Shown piece by piece: positions 1-5,289 of a DNA stretch of 10,185 bases; within the stretch, counting starts at the first letter, position 1; each line of letters starts with the position of its first letter. The translations under genes were made by a program, and so were the position numbers. The DNA is from an uncultured Lachnospiraceae bacterium (GTDB lineage: Bacteria > Bacillota > Clostridia > Lachnospirales > Lachnospiraceae). The notes under the pieces are model-generated. The model was not told where the DNA came from. It did no database searches and saw nothing but the letters and a program-made list of their open reading frames with translations. The stretch spans positions 1-10,185 of the forward strand of contig CADCQU010000258.1 of assembly GCA_902803635.1 (NCBI GenBank), read 5' to 3'.

Positions 1-1632
1 AAGGACGAGTCCCTCATTGCCTTCTCCAACCAACAGCTCTACAACGGCAAGCTCATCACCTTCCCGAATCCCGCGCGCCTTCCGGACCGCGGCCTGGAAT
101 ATGTCTACGTCCCCGACGGGTACTACGAGGGCTCCGGCAAAAACTGCAACATCCCGGAGGCACAAAAATGCCTGTCCCTGGTGCTGGCGCATATCGAGAA
201 ACATCCGGAGCGATCCCTCGGCATCATCGCCTTCTCCGAAAAGCAGCAGACGATCATCGAGGACGTCATCAACGAGTACCGGATGCAGAACCCGCAGTTC
301 GAGGACTTCTTTGCCGCGTCCAGGGAGGAACCCTTCTTCGTAAAAAACCTGGAAAACGTGCAGGGCGACGAGCGCGATACGATCATTTTCAGCATTTGCT
401 ACGCGAAAAACGTGCAGGGACGCATGTACCAGCGTTTCGGCCCCCTTGGACACGAGGGCGGCGAGCGGCGGCTCAACGTCGCCATCACCCGCGCAAAATA
501 CAACGTCAAGCTGGTCGGCTCCATCCTGCCCACGGACATCGCCGTCAAGGAGGGAACCAAGGAAGGCGTCCGCCTGCTCCGCGACTACATCACCTATGCC
601 ATGCAGGGAAGCTCGTCCGGCATTGCCAGCGGAAACAAGGCTGCCGAGGAGCCATTTGCCGATTACATCGCCTCCTTCCTTGAAAAGGAGGGCTTTGCCT
701 GCTCCCGGAACGTCGGCATGTCACAGTACAAGGTCGATATCGCCGTGCGCGCCAAGGATAAGCCGGACACGTTCCTGGCCGGAATCGAATGCGACGGTCA
801 GAATTACTCCAACACCCGGACGGCCCGCGACCGCGACGTTCTTAGGCGGAGCGTCATGGCCTCCCTGGGCTGGTCGCTCTACCATACCTGGTCCATGGCC
901 TGGTTTTTGAATCCCGAAGAGGAGAAAAAGCGGCTGCTCGGTTTCCTTGCCAAGTGCGTGTCTCCCCAGGAAGCGGAGGTGGCAAATGCCTCCGCCGCCT
1001 TGCGTTCCCTGTCGAAGCGAAGTGACAGCTTCTCCTTGACCGAGGAGCCAGCGCTAAGATTCTCGTCGGAGCGTTCTGCCGCCGATTTCGTCCCCCTCTT
1101 CCCCGGCTACCAGCAGGCCGACCCCTGGAAGGCCCCCTGTCCGCCGACGGAGGACATTTACGCGACGCTCGCAAAGCGCATCCTCTATGTCGTCAAATGC
1201 GAGCACCCGATACATGTGGAGGAGCTCTACCGCCGTCTTTCCCCCGTTTTTGGCCGGCAGAAGATTACCGCGCCCATCCGGAGGGCGATCGACGACTGCA
1301 TCCAAGGCCAGCTGAAAAGAAAGGTAGAACTCCGCGACGACTTCCTCTACTTAAGCGGGGCTGATATCCAGGCGAAATCCCCGCAGCCAGGGGAGGAACC
1401 CCGGGTCATCGAGCATATCAGCCCGGAGGAGATCCAGGATGCCATGTGCCAGATCCTGTCCCTCGCCCTCGGGCTGCCGCCAAAGGCCCTCCTTGGCGAA
1501 ACCGCCCGGCAGCTCGGCTACGCCCGTACCGGCCCGAAAATCAACGAAATCCTCGCCGAAAACTACAAGGCCCTCCTTGCGGCAGGAAAAATCAAAGAGA
1601 CCGACGGCAAAGCAGGCCTCGCCAATCTCTGA
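1..1632 (+). CDS. SF1 (UPF1-like) helicase with Vsr-like nuclease and DUF3320-like domain, C-terminal part
   Basis: The frame is open from the first base, so the 5' end lies outside the window; 543 residues are visible (numbered from the window edge). Helicase core 2A: NVQGDERDTIIFS near residues 119-131 fits motif V of UPF1-like SF1 helicases, and RRLNVAITRAK at about 156-166 fits motif VI. Residues about 217-310 look like the Vsr/MTES_1575-type restriction-endonuclease fold: VDIAV, then GIECDG, a Y, an ARDRD segment and LGW..Y..WS..WF. The Asp of VDIAV and the acidic residues of ECDG are the likely metal ligands. Residues about 383-460 resemble DUF3320. From family knowledge, DUF4011-helicase-Vsr-DUF3320 proteins occur as anti-phage proteins (Hhe-like) and presumably unwind and cut foreign nucleic acid. 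The N-terminal part, including Walker motifs, is unseen. The next gene starts 258 bp downstream on the same strand. Confidence 0.88.
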   Translation, partial: KDESLIAFSNQQLYNGKLITFPNPARLPDRGLEYVYVPDGYYEGSGKNCNIPEAQKCLSLVLAHIEKHPERSLGIIAFSEKQQTIIEDVINEYRMQNPQFEDFFAASREEPFFVKNLENVQGDERDTIIFSICYAKNVQGRMYQRFGPLGHEGGERRLNVAITRAKYNVKLVGSILPTDIAVKEGTKEGVRLLRDYITYAMQGSSSGIASGNKAAEEPFADYIASFLEKEGFACSRNVGMSQYKVDIAVRAKDKPDTFLAGIECDGQNYSNTRTARDRDVLRRSVMASLGWSLYHTWSMAWFLNPEEEKKRLLGFLAKCVSPQEAEVANASAALRSLSKRSDSFSLTEEPALRFSSERSAADFVPLFPGYQQADPWKAPCPPTEDIYATLAKRILYVVKCEHPIHVEELYRRLSPVFGRQKITAPIRRAIDDCIQGQLKRKVELRDDFLYLSGADIQAKSPQPGEEPRVIEHISPEEIQDAMCQILSLALGLPPKALLGETARQLGYARTGPKINEILAENYKALLAAGKIKETDGKAGLANL

Positions 1633-1686
1633 GTAGCTCCCCTAATCATTTCGAGCTGTATGGTTGTATCCTAAAATGGCATGATC

Positions 1687-1828
1687 TGTCATTCTGAGGA
1701 GCGAAGCGACGAAGAATCCCATTAGGATTGAGTAATGTTAGACGGTTTTTTCGTCATTTTTCATCATCTCTCATCGCCGTAAGCACTTTGGTCCAGAGAT
1801 GTCCGAAAGGCGCACCTTCAGAAGGACA
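1687..1828. repeat. Dispersed palindromic element, copy E1 (142 bp)
   Basis: The left end reads TGTCATTCTGAGGAGCGAAG and the right end CCTTCAGAAGGACA, a degenerate inverted copy of the left end. The right-hand 30 bases, ATGTCCGAAAGGCGC onward, match the reverse complement of the left end of copy E4 with few differences. It fills most of the gap between the helicase gene and the 328-residue protein gene. Both ends are in the sequence; mobility is inference. Confidence 0.65.
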
Positions 1829-1877
1829 GATTGTGTCGCTTGGATTCGCAACCGTACGTCTCATTTTTCTTAGTTTC

Positions 1878-1882
1878 GGAGG
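1878..1882 (+). promoter_or_regulatory. Ribosome binding site that sets the start at 1891
   Basis: GGAGG lies 8 nt before the ATG at 1891. The same frame has an upstream ATG at 1831 with no Shine-Dalgarno sequence and with its first codons close to element E1, so 1891 is preferred. Confidence 0.8.
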
Positions 1883-1890
1883 ATAACACA

Positions 1891-2877
1891 ATGAGCGATT
1901 CGACAATAGCGGCGTTTCCGTTTATGCAAGCTACTTACACCGATCTAGACGACCTCGTGAACGACATGGCCGCCCACTGGGAAGAAGGGAAAGCTCTGTT
2001 GTTCAGCGGAAAACTCCGGGAGCACGTCCGAAAATCCCACCCCTCTCTTGCTAACGCTTGTAGCGCAGTCGAGAAGGAGTATGCACAGCAACCCGAGGAA
2101 GCCGACCATCTCTTCCTGCAGTGGCTCTGCAAGTATCCCGGAATCCGCGGTCTTTATTACCAGGGAAAAGCTTACGGCGGCCTTCCAGACCTTGCCGCAG
2201 TCCTGTCAGGCAAGGTCACCGCAAAAACTGCTTCGTACAGTACGAAGGCTGCTCCCGATACGAAATCTGCTTCGTCCGCTACGAAGGCTGCTCCCGATGT
2301 AAAATCTGCTTCGTCCAATGGAAAGGCTGCTCCCGATACGAAATCCGCTTCGTCCAATGCGAAGGCTGCTCCCGATGTAAAATCTGCTTCGTCCAAAGCA
2401 GAGCTGCAGAAACTTCTCCACCATCTGCTTCTCACCCAGCTTCTTTGCACCCTCCTGAAAAATTTGGGTGCCAAACAGGAGCTTCTGGACAACGTCAGGT
2501 TCCTCGAAAAGGAATGCGCCAAGACGAACACAAAATTTGCGCCGGAAAACGCCATCCCCATGCTGGAGGTTTTCCTAAACGACCGGAAAACCCTACTTTT
2601 CGACGGGCAAACATTTCAATCGCCGGCAGAGCTCGCCCGTTATCTCCAGGAATTCGCGGACATCTCCAAGTCCGCCCTCTCCCGGAAGATCCAGCCTCTC
2701 TTCCAGAACAACGACAACTTCGCCCCCTCCTTCGAGGCCTTCATCTTGATGCACGGTTTCGCGCACGAACTCACCCTCTGGAAAGGCCGTTTCCAGGAAA
2801 TCACTACAAAACCTTACGATTCCTCCGATACACCACCTACGGAAGAAGCGTTCCCAGATGATTACATACAGAGTTGA
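1891..2877 (+). CDS. Unrecognised protein with four 13-residue tandem repeats between two similar modules
   Basis: The product has 328 residues and no family I can name. Residues about 17-107 form an acidic, probably helical module with KALLFSG (34-40), FLQWL (75-79) and PGIRGLYYQGKAY (83-95). Residues 119-170 are four 13-residue repeats of the form KAAPD(T/V)KSASSxx, alternating T and V at the sixth position. A Leu-rich helix follows (171-192). Residues about 223-310 again contain KTLLFDG (233-239), then FEAFI and LTLWKGRF, so the second module looks like a diverged copy of the first. There is no signal peptide; the hydrophobic LLHHLLLTQLLCTLL stretch (175-189) looks more like a helix or coiled-coil face than a clear membrane anchor. 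A cytoplasmic scaffold or adaptor role is possible but unproven. It lies downstream of, and on the same strand as, the helicase-nuclease gene, which may or may not be functionally relevant. Confidence 0.8.
   Translation: MSDSTIAAFPFMQATYTDLDDLVNDMAAHWEEGKALLFSGKLREHVRKSHPSLANACSAVEKEYAQQPEEADHLFLQWLCKYPGIRGLYYQGKAYGGLPDLAAVLSGKVTAKTASYSTKAAPDTKSASSATKAAPDVKSASSNGKAAPDTKSASSNAKAAPDVKSASSKAELQKLLHHLLLTQLLCTLLKNLGAKQELLDNVRFLEKECAKTNTKFAPENAIPMLEVFLNDRKTLLFDGQTFQSPAELARYLQEFADISKSALSRKIQPLFQNNDNFAPSFEAFILMHGFAHELTLWKGRFQEITTKPYDSSDTPPTEEAFPDDYIQS
2245..2400 (+). repeat. Tandem array of four 39-bp units inside a coding region
   Basis: Units begin at 2245, 2284, 2323 and 2362, each with AAGGCTGCTCCCGAT. 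Units 1 and 3 continue with ACG, units 2 and 4 with GTA, so there is a 78-bp higher-order period. A degenerate partial unit (KTASYST) precedes the array at 2224-2244. The unit length is a multiple of three, so copy-number change keeps the reading frame. Confidence 0.95.
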
Positions 2878-2990
2878 ACCTTCCCCTGTTGTACAGCATT
2901 TCCCATGAATGTCCCCATATAAACGTGTTCCCATTTTCAGGTCACTCAGGAACCCCTGCTAATATAGGTTTTTCTGTGCCGGAAAAGGCT

Positions 2991-3100
2991 TGTCATTCTG
3001 AGCGAAGCGATGCCTCAGTGTGCAGAAAACAGTCTGGTTGCCATGCATACGGAGAAAGCTCCAGTGGAGCTTTCGGAAAAGGACTGTTTTCTGCAAGAAT
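2991..3100. repeat. Dispersed palindromic element, copy E2, with nested hairpins
   Basis: It begins TGTCATTCTGAGCGAAGCGA and ends AGAAT. Inside lies a perfect 14-bp inverted repeat, TGCAGAAAACAGTC (3021-3034) with its complement at 3082-3095. Within that is a perfect 10-bp inverted repeat, GAAAGCTCCA (3054-3063) with its complement at 3065-3074. It lies in the 280-bp gap between two convergent genes. That gap has no credible gene; 2878-2990 shows nothing else. Confidence 0.75.
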
Positions 3101-3157
3101 CTATACAAAAGGGGATACCTTCTGTCTATATATTTCGCTTCGACCGTAGCCATCGCT

Positions 3158-3373
3158 TCAATATACCTTCGGTATCTCCCCAGCGATACCGTAGATCTCC
3201 TTGAAATGCTCAAGATCTGCATCGCTGCCCACCAGCATCTCGTCCACTATCTTCCCGCTCACAAGGTCGCGGAATCCCGCGACCTTCTCCCCGGTACAGA
3301 TACTCACCCGCAGCACCGGCTCCACCTTCGTCGCATCATAGCTCTTCTTCGGCGATTTCTTCCTTCCAAACAT
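3158..3373 (-). CDS. Small conserved-looking protein of unknown function (71 residues)
   Basis: The start is placed at 3373 (MFGRKKSPKK) because GGAGG at 3386-3382 stands 8 nt upstream. An in-frame ATG at 3388 would contain that Shine-Dalgarno sequence in its own codons and has no site before it. The N-terminal 16 residues are basic and probably disordered. The rest (VEPVLRVSICTGEKVAGFRD, then an acidic D-A-D-L segment and F-K-E-I-Y-G-I) looks like a compact folded domain with one Cys at position 26. From memory, similar small proteins with an SICTGE(Q/K)xAGF core are common in Clostridia and relatives and have no experimental function. It lies 31 bp after the HD-domain gene on the same strand, so the two are probably co-transcribed. 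Confidence 0.75.
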   Translation of the reverse strand: MFGRKKSPKKSYDATKVEPVLRVSICTGEKVAGFRDLVSGKIVDEMLVGSDADLEHFKEIYGIAGEIPKVY

Positions 3374-3381
3374 CTCTTTTT

Positions 3382-3386
3382 CCTCC
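3382..3386 (-). promoter_or_regulatory. Ribosome binding site that sets the start at 3373
   Basis: On the minus strand ATGGAGGAAAAAGAGATG contains two in-frame ATGs. The GGAGG between them is correctly spaced (8 nt) for the second only. Confidence 0.75.
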
Positions 3387-3404
3387 ATCTGCTAAACAAA
3401 TATC

Positions 3405-4004
3405 TCAATCCTGCACAAGCCGCCTCGCTGCAAGCTGCAAATCTCCAAGCTCGGCCCGAAGTCTTGCAAGTCTCTCCGTGGATTTGCTCCCGGGATCATA
3501 GTCCGGGCAATCCAGAAAACGGTCAAGAAGATCCGCATCCTTTAAAATCTCTGCCTGCGGCCCATGCACCAAATGCTTGTCCGAGTGGAAATATATTGCC
3601 GCGCAGATTTCATCCACCTCCTCCTTGGTGAAGGAAACGGTATTTTCCTCTGCCACTAATTCCTCTTGCGTGGCTTCTTTCCCGGCACCCATCACCGAGC
3701 AGCATGCTCCACCACTCTGTTTCTGCGTTTTTCCGGCACTGCACGCACTCTCCAGCAGCTCCCTCGCCCGCTCCGCACCCCGATGGGCATGCTCCTTCCG
3801 AATGCCTGTCTCCACGGCCCAAAGATCATGGAGAAGCCCCGCAATCCTCGCAAGCTCTTCATCCTCTCCGCGAAGCCTCGCCAGTCCTCCGGCAATTGCC
3901 GAAACCGACGCCGTATGCCGCCGCCCTTCCATCACAGCGTCACAAGCAGGGCAAGCCGCAAGGCACCTGTTCCAAAGTTCCCGACACCATAAATATCTTT
4001 CCAT
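3405..4004 (-). CDS. HD-domain protein (metal-dependent phosphohydrolase family), with an insertion
   Basis: The product has 199 residues, with the start at 4004 (MERYLWCREL) behind a GGAGG site. A longer frame to 4103 lacks a good site and would run into repeat element E3. HD superfamily signs: His30 (RRHTASV), His59-Asp60 (LLHDLW), a His-rich segment around 72-74 (EHAHRG), His140 (YFHSDKH) and a late Asp in LKDADLLDRF (152-162). HD proteins hydrolyse nucleotides or other phosphoesters with bound divalent metal; the substrate cannot be read from the sequence. Residues about 86-122 are Ser/Gly/Glu/Cys-rich, low in complexity and sit between two helices of the fold, so they look like a loop insertion. 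The gene lies after cbiC with E3 between them and just before the 71-residue protein gene. No corrinoid role is evident. Confidence 0.82.
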   Translation of the reverse strand: MERYLWCRELWNRCLAACPACDAVMEGRRHTASVSAIAGGLARLRGEDEELARIAGLLHDLWAVETGIRKEHAHRGAERARELLESACSAGKTQKQSGGACCSVMGAGKEATQEELVAEENTVSFTKEEVDEICAAIYFHSDKHLVHGPQAEILKDADLLDRFLDCPDYDPGSKSTERLARLRAELGDLQLAARRLVQD

Positions 4005-4012
4005 GTTGATTT

Positions 4013-4017
4013 CCTCC
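4013..4017 (-). promoter_or_regulatory. Ribosome binding site for the HD-domain gene
   Basis: CCTCC on the plus strand reads GGAGG on the minus strand, 8 nt before the ATG at 4004. It favours this start over the longer upstream frame. Confidence 0.8.
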
Positions 4018-4047
4018 GTTTCCAAATTGTTCTGCCTGTCCGTTTCA

Positions 4048-4160
4048 CCCACATTGCAGCGTTTTCTGTCATTCTTAGGAGCATGTCCTTCGGATCTAAC
4101 CAAATCGAATCACCTACGTTGATAAGAGCTAATGAACATTTTTCTGTCTCGCTCAGAATA
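4048..4160. repeat. Dispersed palindromic element, copy E3, with its left flank
   Basis: TGTCATTCTTAGGAGC starts at 4067 and CTCGCTCAGAATAA ends near 4161, an inverted pair of ends. The 19 bases before it (CCCACATTGCAGCGTTTTC) match the 19 bases before copy E4 (CCCACGATGTAACGTTTTC). The homology between E3 and E4 therefore runs from 4048 to about 4098, through GTCCTTCGGA. It fills the cbiC to HD-gene gap. Confidence 0.65.
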
Positions 4161-4226
4161 AAGCTTCATGCGCTGGCGCACACCACCATGGGGCATTATT
4201 TCGTGTACGCGCATCTCGAAACTGTA

Positions 4227-5051
4227 TCACCATCCCCGTTTCTTCGGATCCTCGGTTCCAACCGCAGAGTAAAGGAGCGCATTCATAATCGCGGCTGCTA
4301 CGGTACTGCCGCCCTTCCGCCCCATCGCGGCAATTACCGGCACGTCATATTCCCGGCAAATGCGCACCACCGTTTCCTTGCTCTCCACGACATTGACAAA
4401 CCCTACCGGCACAGCAATGACAAAGGCCGGCCGCAGACCGTTTTCAATCTCCTCGCAAATGGCAAAGAGCGCAGTCGGAGCGTTCCCAACGACAAATGCA
4501 AGCCCGCCAGTTTCTCCGCCTTTCGCCTGCCTCTTTCCCAAATGCTTTGCCGCATAGTGCACGGCCGCCACCGCCCGGGTAGTTCCTGCCTCCTTCGCCG
4601 CATGGGCAACGTCCGCATCCGCCATAAAACAATGCGCCTCCACCCCAAGCCGTTCCATCGAAGGCCGGCTCAGTCCCGAAAGGGCCATATTCGTATCTGT
4701 CACGATGTCCAATCTCCGCCCGTTCTGCCCATTCTCGAAAGAAACACCCTGTTGTTTCGTGCCGCTCCCAAAGGACACAGCCTGACGATTTGTACACGCT
4801 GCAAAAGGCGCATCCTGATACTTAATATCCCTCTCAATGTCAGGACAACCGCGGAGAGCCATCATCACCCTGAAAGAAGCATTTTCCGAAAAGTACAGAT
4901 TCTCCGCATAATCGAAATCCGCCGTTGCATGGATCACCCGTCGGACGATGGCCGCATTCTCTTGTGGCAGCGAAATTCCACGCTCCCGCAATTCCCTTGC
5001 AATAATCTCCATGCTGGCGTTCTCAATCTCCGCCGGTCTTCCATATCGCAT
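4227..5051 (-). CDS. cbiC: Precorrin-8X / cobalt-precorrin-8 methylmutase, with an insertion
   Basis: The enzyme moves the C-11 methyl group to C-12, giving (hydrogeno)cobyrinic acid, a middle step of corrin ring synthesis in the cytoplasm. The 274-residue product starts MRYGRPAEIE at 5051, with an AAGGGGA-like site just upstream. Family marks: IENASMEII (9-17), VIHATADFDYAE (39-50) with the likely catalytic His41, DIVTDTNMALSG (115-126), GNAPTALFAICEE (189-201), PVGFVNVVESK and the GGSTVAAAIMNALLY ending. Usual CbiC/CobH proteins are about 210 residues. The excess is mostly one block at about residues 69-112, placed before the TDTN motif and made of imperfect 11-residue units. It probably projects as a surface loop. 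The gene follows cobQ-cobO on the same strand after a 238-bp gap. Confidence 0.92.
   Translation of the reverse strand: MRYGRPAEIENASMEIIARELRERGISLPQENAAIVRRVIHATADFDYAENLYFSENASFRVMMALRGCPDIERDIKYQDAPFAACTNRQAVSFGSGTKQQGVSFENGQNGRRLDIVTDTNMALSGLSRPSMERLGVEAHCFMADADVAHAAKEAGTTRAVAAVHYAAKHLGKRQAKGGETGGLAFVVGNAPTALFAICEEIENGLRPAFVIAVPVGFVNVVESKETVVRICREYDVPVIAAMGRKGGSTVAAAIMNALLYSAVGTEDPKKRGW
4716..4847 (-). repeat. Low-complexity in-frame insertion within cbiC
   Basis: Encodes residues about 69-112 of CbiC. Three imperfect 11-12 residue units can be read: QDAPFAACTNR, QAVSFGSGTKQ and QGVSFENGQNGR. The last two share Q(A/G)VSF. The exact boundaries are estimated from where family motifs stop and resume. 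Confidence 0.55.
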
Positions 5052-5093
5052 TATCGTCCCCTTCTAAAAATTCCTTCATTCGCCGCAGAAAAA

Positions 5094-5107
5094 GTTCCAT
5101 GCGGAAC
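5094..5107 (-). terminator. Weak terminator-like hairpin in the cbiC leader
   Basis: The minus strand reads GTTCC GCAT GGAAC TTTTTC: a 5-bp stem, 4-nt loop and a run of five T. The stem is short, so it may be chance or a weak attenuator. It is oriented to act on transcripts coming from cobQ-cobO toward cbiC. Confidence 0.3.
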
Positions 5108-5195
5108 AGCGATTTTACGGCCATCATTTTTCCGCATCTATTTCCTCTCCAACCGTCTCAGGAATAATAGTAACGTTAAACCAATATTTTGCGAA

Positions 5196-5232
5196 ACGAA
5201 CCAGCCTGTTTCAACGAAGTCATCTGGTTCGT
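5196..5232. repeat. 9-bp inverted repeat in the cobQ-cbiC gap
   Basis: ACGAACCAG (5196-5204) pairs exactly with CTGGTTCGT (5224-5232) across a 19-nt loop. There is no T-run on either side, so it is not a classical terminator. It may be an RNA structure between the two genes or a protein site. Confidence 0.55.
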
Positions 5233-5289
5233 AACGGGGCTTCCAATATAACATTTCCTTAAGAGTTTTTCACGGTGGCATTATATGCA

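Noticed and set aside
1740..1756. GACG-CGTC hairpin with T-run near the helicase 3' end
   Set aside because: The stem is only 4 bp, the T-run lies in the loop, and it falls inside element E1; not a credible terminator.
2245..2400. Possible CRISPR array
   Set aside because: The 39-bp units are head to tail with no spacers and keep the reading frame of a protein, so this is a coding tandem repeat.
2172..2561. Minus-strand frame with repeated DEADF(T/V)SGAAF peptide
   Set aside because: It arises because a 39-bp repeat stays open in every frame that lacks a stop. It has no ribosome binding site and lies wholly within the 328-residue protein gene.
2874..3631. Plus-strand open frames across the E2 element and beyond
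   Set aside because: They cover a palindromic repeat and the complement of two better-supported minus-strand genes, and have no ribosome binding site.
4083..5234. 383-residue plus-strand open frame
   Set aside because: It is antisense to cbiC and runs through element E3; no ribosome binding site and an implausible composition.
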